The position numbers and the translations under genes were made by a program. Positions 51,643 to 64,000 of a stretch of DNA of 64,000 nt are shown here, piece by piece. Source of the DNA: Ficedula albicollis (lineage: Eukaryota; Chordata; Aves; Passeriformes; Muscicapidae); the NCBI RefSeq assembly GCF_000247815.1, contig NC_021674.1, forward strand, positions 78,578,500-78,642,499. The letters run 5' to 3'. How positions within the stretch are numbered: position 1 is the first letter of the stretch; each line of letters begins with the position of its first letter. The notes below the pieces were generated by a model. That model was not told the DNA's origin. It worked only from the letters and a program-made list of their open reading frames with translations, and made no database searches.

Positions 51643-54582
51643 CAATAAATCCAAATTCTGACACCAGGTTCTCTGATTGCAATTTTTTTTTATGACACAT
51701 GGTGTTAAAATTACTTCAGATCAATTTTGCATTAACAGGCATTGTCTATCCACGAGAAACACCTACAGCTCTCCATCCTTAGCCATCTCTTACAATTTGA
51801 TAATAATGTCAAAGAGTCAATGTTTTGAAAAGGATCTGGAAAGGAACAGAAGGCTAATTAAACAAATTTACAGTCTAAGGCAAAGATTAAAATGCAAGAT
51901 TCCGTGTATCCTTATGGACAAATTAGGGGGAAGGGCATCAAAATAGAATCTACATAGACATGCTACAGTCAGTAGACAAATATGCAAGTGGTATATATTA
52001 AAAAATACCATATTAAAGGCCTGCTTATGTTGGGAAAATGCATACAACAGGCATATCACCTTACTGACTTATTCTCAAGTATCACTGTGATGAACTGCTG
52101 AGATTTTTTTGGAAACAGCCTAAAGTCTGACATCTAAGAGTAGTTCTTAATCTCATTCCCAAGCTCTGGTGATAGAGAGCTGTGTTAGGAAAAAAAAAAG
52201 CTTAACTCCTTCAAAATGTAAATGTCCTTTTCTGACTAAGACACCACCTAGTTATTGTGATGATTACTTCTAGCTAACCTGCAAGTAGCAGGTTTCTGGA
52301 GGCTAATTAAGGAGCGTGACATAGCCACAACTACCATAATGAGGCACACCTACTACCTCTTTCTCATTACCTCAAATAGTACTCAGCTTCAGAAATCATT
52401 CTTTCATAAAAGGATAGCAAAAACATTTGAGTCTATATGCATATCACTAAATCTATACAAATGCACTATAAAACGTTAGCAATGCTCATTTACAATCATT
52501 TTAGCAGCCTGAGCATTTTTTACATAGAGCTCTGAATTAATAACTGCTCTCCACAGTAATTCTTCTGCACCTTCAATAACTGCATTCTGTAAAATTTGTT
52601 TAGGTCTTTTCTATTTCAAAAAAATGGAATATGGCTCATTGGACACTCAAATTGCCAGGTTAAGCACCACCTTGTATTTTTATGGTTTGCATGCATGTAA
52701 TGGGAATGAGATTTATATCCCTAACCTTGAAATATTCTGAATCAATTATTTACTTAATATTTATGTTAAATTATCTTTGATTGCAGCACTGACTATGAAA
52801 GCAACCAGAAAAAATTCTGCAGGTGGCCTGTAAAGCTAATTTTGAAGTTAGCTGTACTAAGCTCATGCAGTGGTCTTACAGAATATTAATGTAGTGTTAT
52901 AAACTACAGTACCCTCAGGGTGTTCACCTGCCATGGAATTTAATTTACTTCATATCTCATCTAATAGACTGAATCTCATCTATTAGGTAAATATAATGTG
53001 AATACGTTTCCTTGTTTCTCTAAGGAGTTTATTGGTAAAACCTGGAGAGGCATTCCCATGGAATCTTCTACTGCTATAATTAGCTTGAAATTGAGCTATT
53101 GTGCCCTTTTCTGTATTAAGCAATATAGAATATACAGCCTAGGTACATAATAACACCAAGCCCAGAGCTGATGCAGCAGCTGCATTGCTCACGCAACAGG
53201 TTTGTGTTTATTCTCCTTATTGCAAAGAGGAAAAATTAGAGCAAGCTCTGGGGATTTGAGCCAGAGGCCATGTCTCCTCCACCTTGCCAAGAACTGCACC
53301 AGCCAGGAGAAGCTCTTCCCAGGGACAGCACTGTGCTCTGCCCTTGATAGCTTAAGTGGCACATTCTCCTGTCTAAGGAGAAAGACGTCGGCTTTGTAGG
53401 ATTATGTGAATGGCTAAGTTGCCCAAAAACAAATCTGGTATTGTCTGCAGCCAGCATGTTGGCACGACTTCAACAGTGGAAGAGGCTTCAAATATGCTCT
53501 GTCCCTCTGCACTTCTTGCAGTGTCTAGTGCCCAGCTGTAGCAGTGCTGTGCAAGTGGCATTTGTTCCCAGTGCATCCAAAGCATCCTGAAACAGCAGCT
53601 TACTGGCAGGCTGATAGGCAGCTCACAGCGAGCACAATTTCTGGAAAAATCTACAAGGGGCTTGTGGTGCAGAGAGGAGCAGGCTTTCTGATTAGCTCTT
53701 CTCATATTAAAAACTGTCCTGGTAAGAAGACCATAGCAGTTTTTGCTCCTTGTACTCTTTTGTGCATGAGCCACTGCTGCATAATATTGTATACATTTGT
53801 TCTTCTCAGCCTGGGTTCACAACAGGGTTGCCTAACCCCAAGTCCTCTCCTACAATTCATTCCTTCCTGCTACTTTGTCTGTCAAATGGACAGACTCATA
53901 CACACTTTTAAAAAAATCATAAGATAATATAGCCTTAGTGATATCCCAGAGCAAGCCTATTTACCATTGGCCTGTACTTGTGTGTGTAAAGTTCTGACAG
54001 CATCCCAGGGACTCGTCCTTCAGAAAAGCTAGTAGGGGCAGGGAATTTAGGCACCTGACATGGTAAGTGTTCTCGTTCTGTGTATGCCATTTAGGAACTC
54101 GACTTGGTTGTTATGTCAGACAGTGGAAAAAGACATGCAGGATGCATAAAAGCAGAAAAATGTGTCCCGAAAACAGCTTTAGAGAGGGAGAATGAGAAAA
54201 AGATAGAACCCATGGGCAACTTAAAAAATAAAAAGTAGATGTTATAGTTCACTGAATCAAATATGACATTATAGTGCAGAGGAAATTGAATTCATCTGTA
54301 CTCGATAAGGGTGGCTTCATTATTCACTTGTGTCTTTGCTTAGTTGTGACACTCATGACTGATGAGACCATCCCCATCTCATGAAGATAAATTCAATATC
54401 CGTAGTATCATTCTAATATATTCTCTATATATAGAGAATGCATTTAATGGATGGTGGTGGGATAGTATTTTTATCTTCACAGGCTCATGAAAGGAAGGAG
54501 CACAATTTCCTGGAGCTGACACTTTGAGCAAGTTTATATGGCCACCTTTTCACAACTGTGTTGAGGGTGAAAGTGTTGTTAT
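51643..54582. other. noncoding stretch with paired splice-like signals
   Basis: Mostly AT-rich, with a GC-richer patch at 53200-53760. That patch holds a good acceptor (AG at 53520-53521) and a good donor (GT at 53722), but all three frames between them contain stops. A perfect 20-bp palindrome lies at 54420-54439 (ATTCTCTATA and its complement). Confidence 0.5.
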
Positions 54583-55094
54583 GGGGATACAGGAGAGAGG
54601 GTAGCACAGAGGTTAACTTCACTGATTTGTCATCTAAGATCTGATACAGGAGAGAGGGTAGCACAGAGGTTAACCACTGATTTGTCATCTAAGATCCGAA
54701 TCCAAAATAAGATCAAAATGGAGAGATATTTATCTATTATGTCTTTATCTTGATATGATATTTGTTTATGTATGGGCATACAGCTATCACAATAGAGTCA
54801 ATTAGAAGATGTATTTGTAGATATTTATCTATTATGTCTTTATCTTGATAAGATATTTGTTTCTGTATGGGCATACAGCTATCACAATAAAGTCAATTAG
54901 AAGAAGTATTTGCGGGGATACAGGAGAGAGGGTAGCACAGAGGTTAACTTCACTGATTTGTCATCTAAGATCTGAATCCAAAATAAGATCAAAATGGAGA
55001 GATATTTATCTATTATGTCTTTATCTTGATATGATATTTGTTTATGTATGGGCATACAGCTATCACAATAGAGTCAATTAGAAGATGTATTTGT
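54583..55094. repeat. nested tandem repeat, order A-A-B-B-A-B
   Basis: Unit A (about 60 bp, GATACAGGAGAGAGGGTAGC) is at 54583-54642, 54643-54700 and 54914-54975. Unit B (about 95 bp, GATATTTATCTATTATGTC) is at 54725-54819, 54820-54913 and 55001-55094. A 25-bp spacer joins A2 to B1 and A3 to B3. B1 and B3 are identical while B2 differs at about five positions. A1 and A3 are identical while A2 has a short deletion. This implies at least three duplication steps. Confidence 0.95.
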
Positions 55095-57089
55095 TAGAAG
55101 AAATGGGCTGACATTAATCCAGTGCTGCTCACGGCTGTAACTTTCCTCCTCTTTCTCCAGTAAAGTACAGTTTTCCAAAGCAGTGAAATATTTCTCCTTG
55201 ATGAGGTCTCTGACTCATGCCTCCTCCCCCCTTAGGTAGCATCATATATTCATACACAGTTGTAGCAGACCAGTTTAGAAATGTGGAAATCTTGGAAGAC
55301 GTTCAGCAGAAGTGATCCCAGAAGAAATGTGATTAATAAGTAAAGCATATAGGAGGAGGTCAAAGGTAGCTATCATAAATTTAATTTACTACACATCTGT
55401 AATTTATCATAACTCTGTACAGAGTGTTCACATGCCCCTTCATGAGAAAGATTTCTCCTGTTAGATCCAGTGGAAGAGGGAGAGCTCAAGCCACCATAGG
55501 TTTTTTAAGTGCCATCTCTGTTCATGCTGCTGCTAATGCAAACACACATCCACATGTACACCCAGTACAAAGTACTGGTACAGCTGGCCACTCCAAAACA
55601 CAGGACTTTCTGTCAGAAAACTTCTGTCTAGATTGGGACAGAGGTCCATTAATTCAGTATTCATACATTCACAACAAGACAGGTGAGAGATTTTACTGAC
55701 AGGTAAAAGAAATATCGAAGAAGAAAAGTTTGAAATAAGCTGCACACACAGAATTTTCTTTCAAATCCCATCATTTGGCAGCTGGCATACATCCACTGCA
55801 TAATGATTTATATATCTTCAGTATTGTTCAGTTTGTCAGTGTCTTCATTGCAGCCACTTTGAGAGCTCCATATGCAACCATTAAAGTCTGTTTCAGGCTG
55901 AAACTTGGCACATAAATGCATAAGGAAGCTAAAGTAAGAAATAGTTACTTTAATTTCTAGAAAATTATTACTTACCGCCTCTCTTCTGGAGTCAAAAATA
56001 TGAGAAGTTGCTTTGAGTACCATATGCACAAATTATTAACAGAATTTTCTTCTTGTTTGGTCTAAAATTGTAATTATATAAAGCAGATATTTTGTCATCA
56101 TCTACATAACAGAACAATAATTTGTTAACCACACAGCAACATTACTCCACCAGACAATCAGTAGCAAGGAGATGCTATACAAAAAAAAATATGAGCTGTA
56201 TAACCAGATGAAATGCAAACTTGAAACTAAGGTTTTCAAAAGATAACAAGGAAACAAATGGGGAAAGGTGACAAAGCAAAACAAACAAACAAAACCTGCA
56301 AAACAAATCCTTGGCTTTAATTTTTTTAATTCCACAGTTTGCAAATGAGTAGTAAGTCTAGTGATTTGGTTTTATGTACAAAGAGCTCCTTACTGATCAT
56401 CTCAGCTACTTTTAATTGCTATATGTCCTGATTCACTGAAATAAAGCTGGACATTATTCTCAGATTCCGGGACGAATGCAGAAAATCTATTTTTATAACT
56501 AGAACTTAAAGTGCTAGGTCTTTTGTAATTCAGCGAAGCCAGGTTAATTTACACCATTTAAAGAACTGCCCCAGTAACTTGCTGTGACATTTCTAGTTGC
56601 TTTAATGAAATTTTACATTTTTTTTTCTTCTGATTTTCAATATAGAATTTAATTGATAAGAGAAATAAATTATTAGGTAGACTCATTTCAAATGGAAGTA
56701 TCACTTTCCAAGTGATCAGACTGTCCATCTAGTTAAGTCCTCATAAAGCCTCTATGCAGGCATGTTTAATATTAATGTTACACTTTTTATTAAAGATTTT
56801 CAAGATACCGCAGAATTTTGAAATCTTATTCACAAAAATATTTGATAGCACAACATAAAAGAAGGATGCAAAATGCTTTTTTTTCCTCCACACACGTTGA
56901 GTTGCAGACTTTTCCTACTGTACAGAATAGACTTTCTCCTGCAGTTGAGATAAAACAAATGCTTAAACTAAAACCTTAATTCTGATCATAAAAGAGAAAG
57001 GTTTGGATAATACACTAAACCAGAGAAAAATATGTTGTCTCATTGGTGTCACTTTGATCAGATTCTTCTGTATTTTCTCATTTTACAAA
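55095..57089. other. noncoding stretch
   Basis: AT-rich with a short AAAC-type run near 56275-56297. No recognised gene or repeat. Confidence 0.5.
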
Positions 57090-57280
57090 GTGCCCACCGC
57101 CGAGGAGAGGAAGCCTGCCCCTTGCCTCCCCAGAGCAGGCGATTCCAGCTCACCAGCGCTCCACACACGCTCACTCCCCGAGCGCTGCGCCCGTAACACA
57201 ATTGCGGTAATTACGGCGCGAGCATGTCCTATGAAACGGATACTGGTTCATTAATTAGAAGGTGAACGTAATTGATTACT
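57090..57280. promoter_or_regulatory. CpG-rich patch with clustered homeodomain-type sites
   Basis: About 14 CpGs fall in 57095-57240. TAATTA occurs at 57208-57213 and 57252-57257, and TAATTGATTA at 57269-57278. The last has the TAAT-N2-ATTA form bound by paired-class homeodomain dimers. CpG-rich sequence joined to such sites in a gene-poor region suggests a developmental enhancer or a conserved noncoding element. No conservation data are available here. Confidence 0.35.
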
Positions 57281-57995
57281 TCAACAGCAAGGCTAAACAC
57301 AAGGGTAGTCCCACAGAGAGATCTGTAGGGGGAGATCTGTCCGAGGTGTGCCCTTGACTTTGCTCCTTCTCCCAGGGGGTGGCTTTAGCAGAACACAGCC
57401 TAACGAGGTAATAATTGCAGATTACTATTAGTGATAGTTAAGTCATTCATGACCTGCTCCCCTTAGCAAATTGTTCCAGAAGTGATGTGTATTTCAGAGG
57501 TTGTATTTGCCATTCACAGCCATCAGCCAGACACTTTGACAGACAATTGACACATGGGGGCTGTTGGCTCTCTCTTCTGGTGATGTTCTGGTCAGATAAT
57601 GCCCAGATTCAATCTCACCTTTGCTTTGATATGTCACAGTGCCTTGATAAATGTGTGTTATCATTTCTCCCCTGGTGTGGCAACAGAAATCTTTTGAACA
57701 AAGGAAGACTGAGCACTGAGACCCCTCTGTCTGTGCCACCTTCCTTATCATTGTCACTGAGCACATGGCTTACCTAGAAGACAGTTGAAGATGAAAATCC
57801 CCTTGGGCAACTTGTTAACAGATATGCAAACCAAGCCCTTACATTTTGGCATTCAGACCCTACACACGTTCTCAAATGCCATTCTGTGTTAGCTGACAAA
57901 CCCCTAATTAGGATCAGCAAAGGCCTAATTGCTGCAACGGCTTAAACCAGTCCATTCATGTTTTAAAAAAGTGCAGCACTTTTTGTGGAAACACC
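57281..57995. other. noncoding stretch
   Basis: Overlapping 90- and 96-codon frames on opposite strands (57494-57777) without domains. Nothing else was seen. Confidence 0.5.
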
Positions 57996-58138
57996 AAGCC
58001 AGCACTGCCAAACTGGAGCAATCATGTCCTTCTTTCTCTCTCCTCTCGTCACAGACTGATTTAAGGGAAGCCAGCACTGCCAAACTGGAGCAATCATGTC
58101 CTTCTTTCTCTCTCGTCTCGTCACAGACTGATTTATTG
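57996..58138. repeat. 72-bp tandem duplication
   Basis: 57996-58067 and 58068-58138 begin AAGCCAGCACTGCCAAACTG. They differ at one position in the C/T-rich part and at the end. Confidence 0.93.
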
Positions 58139-60597
58139 CATCTGGCTTGATTCAAACATTGTACTCAGCCCAGGTCATGGTTAACCACATATGAGTGTAC
58201 TAGAGGAGGAGGAGGAAAACCAAGAAGCTTTTCCTTACTTCATTGCATTCCTAGTTATCTCTTACCCTTGGCAGCCACCAGCTCTTGGCAGCCCTCCGTG
58301 TCCCCTGAGCAGAGAAACTGGTCTTGTGCTGGCAGCAGAGGCACCAACACCACTGGGGAGGGCAAGGGCAGTGACAGAGCCTCTTGCCACCTTTCAGGCT
58401 GTAAAAAGCTGGAAAAGCTGTCACGTTGGAACGGTATGTGCACCACGTCTTTTCAGATGAAGGTGTTCTCTTTCATGGTTATTCCCTAGCCAACCAGCCA
58501 GAGTTCATCCAGAAGCTTACCAAGAGGGCTGGGGGCTGAAGGTACCAGTTAAACCCTGGGCTGTTGTAAGCTGGTATGAGGGCACTGATCTCCATAAACA
58601 TATGCTGATGGGTGTGTGTGGAGGATTCTCTCTGTAACCTTACCTGAAATGATTAAATCAATACAGATTCTTTGATATGGACACCGTAGACAATAACAAT
58701 ATTAATCTCAATAAAACGATACTGAGAGGAGAAGTCCTTTTCAGTTTCTTTATTTGATTAAAGTGTTTCTGGCTCAATGTCTCCTGCACAGTATCCCATG
58801 ATGTAATTGAATAACAAGATTGAAACAGAAAGCTGTTTCTAAGTAAGTGAATACTTCACTGGGGCTTTTGTTCTTATTTAGTACAGTTTAACAATCCTTC
58901 CATTCACTGAACATGGATGCCTGAGAAACCTGGAATACCCACTATGCTTGGGCACAGCTCTATTCCATAGCCCATCGTGTTTGGAAGCACATTTGTAACA
59001 GATAAGAATCCAAAATGGTAAAAGTAAACACTTAGGTCAAATTCTTCTCTTCCTCAGACACACACATTAACTCCAGAATATTTGTACGTGCCAGTGGGAA
59101 AAAAAAAAATCTCTTAAGTCTTTTTTTTATTGTGTCAAGAAGTCAAAGAGAAACACTTGACATCTTGTGTGCAGCTCACTGTTGAACTCTAAATGTCACT
59201 ATTGGATTTTTTTCTTTCCTATATAGTCTGCTTTGTTCAGGATAACTGATGATAGCAGTGAAAAAAAAATCAGAATTTCCTCAGTTTTAAACATCACCCT
59301 GTTGAATTAGATTAATATTATATGTTTGTTAAATAAACTGACAGCGTAGATGAGTATTAATAATTGAAAATTAAACGTTAGGAGTTAAATCCCTGCTGCA
59401 AGTGAAGCCAGTAAGAACAGGGTCAGGTCAAATACACCTAAGGGAAGCAATGATTTGATCTACTGATCGAATGGATGCAGATGTTTAAGGATATGGTCTT
59501 TATTAAGCTGTTCCTTTAGTCCACAATGAAATCTAACCTAAAACACAGATGAGGCTGAAAAGATAATTCTTCTCCTTTTAAACAAAATGTAAGTTATGCA
59601 TATGGTACAAAGACAAAAAACAGCATGCAGTCACAAAGATAAAAAACAGCTTGCACTTTTTCCTTATTTAACTACTATTTCTAAATGTCTAGTTTCCAGA
59701 CCCTTGCAAATCCACTCAGCAAAGCTGGCTACAACATTTGTTATATGCTATGGGCAATAGATATAATCCTATAATTTCCAATGCAATAATGAGAGGTTTA
59801 ATTTTCCATTTCTTCCCTCCGTGAGATGGTGTCTGGCTTTGAATTCTCATTTATGTCTGCGTGAGTACACAAACCCGATCTACATCATTGTGAAGTCAAT
59901 ACCTGCTCCGACTTCTTTTTTCATTGTTATAATGCAAAGCCTGACCTGTAATTCAAAGACATAAGAAAAAGTTTATCCCATCAGGAGTCTCTCTCTTCTT
60001 TACTTTAAATCTCCTCTGGTACGAGGACTCATTGAAGGAGCTGTTAAGAACTGGATCAGTTCATAAAAGGTTGCTTTCCTTCCTTCTTTGTGGCACTCCA
60101 TGAAAGGTTAACAATAATTTTAAACTCTGTAAACCAGCACATTTGCAAACTTGCTACAATAACATGCATTTTTTTCCTAAAAGACAGAGAATCCCTATCA
60201 AATCTGAGCCTAATTCACAGAGGACTTAACACAGAGAGAAGCCAGAGCAGTTCCTCCTCACTGCCAGGGGCTGCAGGGACGTGAGAGCTGGATGATTTCC
60301 ACCACCAAGGGAGAAGAGGGGGAGGCAAGGCAAAGGGCCAAGAAAACAGTCTTTGTTCTCGCACACAGAGAAGATAGTATGGAGGGCTGCTATTCTCTCA
60401 CTAAGGAGCCAGAAAGAGCTTTCTTCTTTTCCCCTCACTTGTGAGAACGTGGAGGTAGGTTTGGGTAGAGCTGAGAACGGTAATAGCTTATTGTTCAATA
60501 TTTTCTGTCCAGAACAAGCTGAAAACCTCAAAAGTTAAATACAAAACACATTTACCTATCTCTCTTTTTATTGTGCTGAGAAATGGTCGTAGTCTTT
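58139..60597. other. noncoding stretch
   Basis: Includes a 23-bp direct repeat with 26-bp period (59607-59629 and 59633-59655, two differences). The GC-richer patch 58260-58440 has overlapping short frames on both strands. No gene supported. Confidence 0.5.
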
Positions 60598-61003
60598 TAC
60601 AACACAGAGTAAAATCTAATGGCTTATCTTTAATGCTTGGACTCCCTTTGAGTATATCAGCCAGCTAGGGCTGTCTGTGTTTGCACATGCCTGGTGTGAA
60701 TATCAGTGCAAAACTGTCCATTACAAGGGTGGAAAGAACAGACCAAAGTATTTTTTTTTCATCAAATATTGCTGTACGTGTGGAAAGGTTCTCAAAATAC
60801 TACAACACAGAGTAAAATCTAATGGCTTATCTTTAATGCTTGGACTCCCTTTGAGTATATCAGCCAGCTAGGGCTGTCTGTGTTTGCACATGCCTGGTGT
60901 GAATATCAGTGCAAAACTGTCCATTACAAGGGTGGAAAGAACAGACCAAAGTATTTTTTTTTCATCAAATATGGCTGTACGTGTGGAAAGGTTCTCAAAA
61001 TAG
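60598..61003. repeat. 203-bp tandem duplication
   Basis: 60598-60800 and 60801-61003 are almost identical (ATTGCTG against ATGGCTG, and the final base). Both carry an internal T9 run of nearly equal length. Confidence 0.95.
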
Positions 61004-64000
61004 TTTTCCAATAGTAATGTCTCATTTTAAGTATAATTTTTACCTTTTTTTCTTTTTGTTTGTTTGGTGGGTTTTTTTGGGCGGGGGTGGAAGCAAAGAG
61101 AGTTTTAAAAAAATAAACACACACACAGAGAAAACTACTTTAGCCAAAGGCTGAAGATTTTTGCAGGGAAATATGAACATACATCTTTTAACTGAGGCAA
61201 AACATCTCAGCAGTCCCATAAGCAAATGCTTCACTTCGGTTCACTGTTCAATATGATCCTTGTAAGCTGTCACAACACTTCATGAGAACTGCATTTTAGG
61301 AGCCAAACACCCCCGTTTTCACAAAGCAGCACACTTCCTCTGAACTGCTTTCCAGCCACAGTTCCCGTTTTGTACTGCAAGAAGTCCCTGAAGTAATCTG
61401 TGCCGCAGTACAGACAGGGAATGCTGACCCACTGAGGTGAACGAAGTACCAGCTATTTGCACTTCAAATGGTGGGAAAATCACAGTTGCGCCTTGGAAAA
61501 ATACAGTTTAGAAAAAAAACCACAAAAATTTAAAACTGTGGTTTTTAACATCGAGTTGTCCCAAGATGATACCTCTTGGTTTGGTTAAATAAACCGAGAC
61601 ATTGTAAATCACATTGGAACAATTTGAAATAAATATTTTGCATTTTATTTTCAATCAAGGATTTTTCATATTCTAAAGAAAAAATATAGTCTTCCAAGAA
61701 GAGTAGGGACACATTTTGATAATCTGTATTATTTATATCATGAGCCAGAATTTGTACCAGTTAATTCTGGTACAAATTGGAATTAAACCTAGTATATAAT
61801 TGTGAAATCAAATTCTGGGCCATTGAAGTGACTCAGTGTGACTCAAATGAAGTGACTGTATACTCAGATCATAAAGCTTCCATTCTCAAGTTTAGTACTG
61901 TGGCCTAAGTTGCCACTACAGGATGTCATACATTGACATGTCACATAAAATCCCTGGAATGCTCTACTCCTCCTCCTGCTCAGTGGAGGGCAATGCAGAA
62001 AAGATCTTCACTTCAAATTCTTTACTATGCCCTTGCTCCTACAAAAGTTGCAGGGTTTCCAGCTTATCCAGGGAAGGATTTTCAAGGAAGAAATTTTGAT
62101 GCAGTTCAGAAAATCCAAACACCCCTTTAGGTATGTATGTGTGTATACCAACTACAGCAATAAAAATAAGGACAACTTCTACTTCACAGTTTCCCAGATC
62201 TGTATAAACTTTGTCTATGTAGTTTTACATACCCATTCCTCCAAGGTAGTAGAGTAAATATATTTATGCCATTTCATATGTTGCATTTCCTCTGATTCGT
62301 TAAAGCCACAGAAGCCACAAAGCAAATTTTTGGATTCCTGTTCTCCTTTTCATCATGGGTCAAATGACTCTTCAAGCCCCATAGCTCTTTGTGAGACAGT
62401 TTTGGTATGCTTGGATAAAACCAAACACAAGTAAAGTAAAACACATTTTTCCTGAGCATAATAGATACTTGCTTATTCTGGAACAACTCCATACATTATT
62501 AAAACCATACTACTATCATAATTAGGTTTAAAAAAAATAAACCACACAGACCCATGGTTGTAATTATGTTTATCTTTATGTAATATCTTGTTATCAGTAC
62601 AACTTGCTGCCCTGACATTAAGTTGCTGGGTCCCTGAAAATTTACCAACAGGCACTAGTGAGGGATGTATGTGCCAACAAAGTTACTCATCCATGCTCCA
62701 GCCCCCACACACCCTCCTTGAATTCTTTCATTATTTCTGTAACACTTTGTTTGCTATTAGGATTACGTGATTTATTTGTTCAGATTGGTAAGTCTCTTCT
62801 TGATGAGCTGCTATGTTCAGTAAACAGCTCCCAACAACAAACAAGGATTTAAATAATCACTGTGTAATCAGTAGGCACCAGCACATCGGATCTCATCTCT
62901 TCAAATCCAGGTAGCTGTCTGTCAAATCACGTTTATCACACTAAAATTTAGATGCTTAGCTGCATCAGAAACATTACATTCATTTTCTAAGGAGTTTCAG
63001 TGAATTTACTAGAAAAGAGTAATAGACTTCCTTGGTCTGCATGGATTCTGCTGCCATGTGAGTCTTGAACTCATCATGAAAGTCCTAGGCAGCACAACAA
63101 ATAACAAGACCAGAGCACTGAGCAGTAAGTACTGACTGGGTATCACCCAGTCTCTTTTGTGCCTAGGAGGGAGCATTAGAATAATCAAGTAAAAGTCCAA
63201 TAAAATTCAGCCCAAATTAAACACCTTCCCAGCAGCTGCAGTCAGTATCTTTTGGGATTGGCAGGTACATGCCTGTTTGACACAAAGATGCCCAGAAGCT
63301 CTCAAGGAGCTCAAACAATAGTGAAAGCAGCCTCTGAACTACAAGGTGTATACACAGGCCAGTGAGTGAGTCCAAACAGCAGATGGACAAAAGCTATTCA
63401 CCTAGCTCTTTAATGTGAAAGGATTCTTAGTATTTAATCTATAAAGAGGAGGTGAAGAGTAGGTAGAAGGAAAACATGTTAGATGAGATAAAGAAAATCC
63501 TGACTATCAATAAAGAAAAAATGGGCACTTAAAGCAATCACTCTAGAGCATAGAAAGTGATTTTTAAATTACTTTTCTGATTAGTGGGAGCTAATCTGTC
63601 AAGTAGAAACAAATTCACATAAATATCCCATAAATTAAATATTCTCTTGTCATTGAAGCTACTTTCGATTGTTGGTGGAGATTTTTTTTCATCAGAAGGA
63701 GACAGATTATTACATTGATTTGAGCCTCCAGAATGCATTCTCTAATTACGTAATTTTAATTGTCTGGCATTTTTATTTGTATGAATTTCAAAGGTATTGA
63801 CATGAGTTAGAAAGAAAATCCAATCTCAAATCTGAAAAAGAATCAGCTGCAATCCTGTTAGGCAGTGCACTAAAACACAAAATGAAGCATGTGCTTAAGC
63901 CCATATATATTCTCAACAAGGTGCATAGCCTATGTCTCATCTTGCCCCTAATGGGACTTAAACACCTGCAAAGCACCATGTGAACCTACACCTCTGTCCT
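61004..64000. other. noncoding stretch to the window end
   Basis: T- and G-rich low complexity at 61040-61090 with a short CA run at about 61120-61127. The rest is AT-rich with frames up to 76 codons. No recognised element apart from the hairpin at 61749. Confidence 0.5.
61749..61778. repeat. perfect inverted repeat, 12-bp arms
   Basis: AATTTGTACCAG (61749-61760) and CTGGTACAAATT (61767-61778) are exact reverse complements around a TTAATT loop. Confidence 0.9.

Noticed and set aside
53522..53721. 200-bp interval between a good acceptor and a good donor
   Set aside because: All three frames contain stops, one of them in the first few codons, so it cannot be an internal coding exon. A noncoding exon remains possible but nothing supports it.
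54583..55094. Regular repeats that could suggest a CRISPR array
   Set aside because: Units are 60-95 bp, imperfect and of two kinds, with no unique spacers, in an evident vertebrate background.

Overview
The window looks like noncoding DNA from a bird. The only recognisable interspersed repeats are CR1 LINE 3' ends in both orientations and a few decayed MIR-type SINEs. I see no Alu, B1, B2, L1 or recent DNA transposon. The background is AT-rich and CpG-poor. A turtle or crocodilian is a weaker alternative. No protein gene, rRNA, tRNA, CRISPR array or intact mobile element can be supported. The open frames are short, mostly 60-145 codons, and fit chance. The exceptions are low-complexity frames through C homopolymers and frames crossing CR1.

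Layout. The left part (1-17.6 kb) holds two CR1 copies on the minus strand (1693-2098, 9890-10622), one on the plus strand (12340-12955), a CpG-rich patch (10830-11110) and three C homopolymer blocks (659, 73 and 513 bases). The middle (17.6-40.5 kb) is plain sequence broken by a 1,080-bp-spaced tandem duplication (24702-26819) whose right edge cuts a MIR. It also holds further MIR relics, an old CR1 relic and one weak candidate terminal exon on the minus strand (about 32924-33103). The right part (41.5-61 kb) holds one more minus-strand CR1 (42722-43180), many short tandem duplications and a CpG-rich patch with a cluster of homeodomain-type sites (57090-57280).

Two things stand out. First, the three C blocks look like sequencing or assembly artefacts. 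Each abuts a poly-A run, one sits between two identical 120-bp flanks, and one reads A23-G9-C73, as if two reads decaying to G from opposite strands had been joined. Second, there are about eighteen local direct duplications with unit lengths from 21 bp to about 1 kb. Most copies match at 95-100%, which is a very high density for 64 kb. They may be unresolved haplotypes or assembly duplications, or a real local duplication process. The range of divergence, and a nested A-A-B-B-A-B block at 54.6-55.1 kb, keep the second option open.

I did not find a convincing new gene system here. The duplication pattern and the candidate exon are the items most worth checking.
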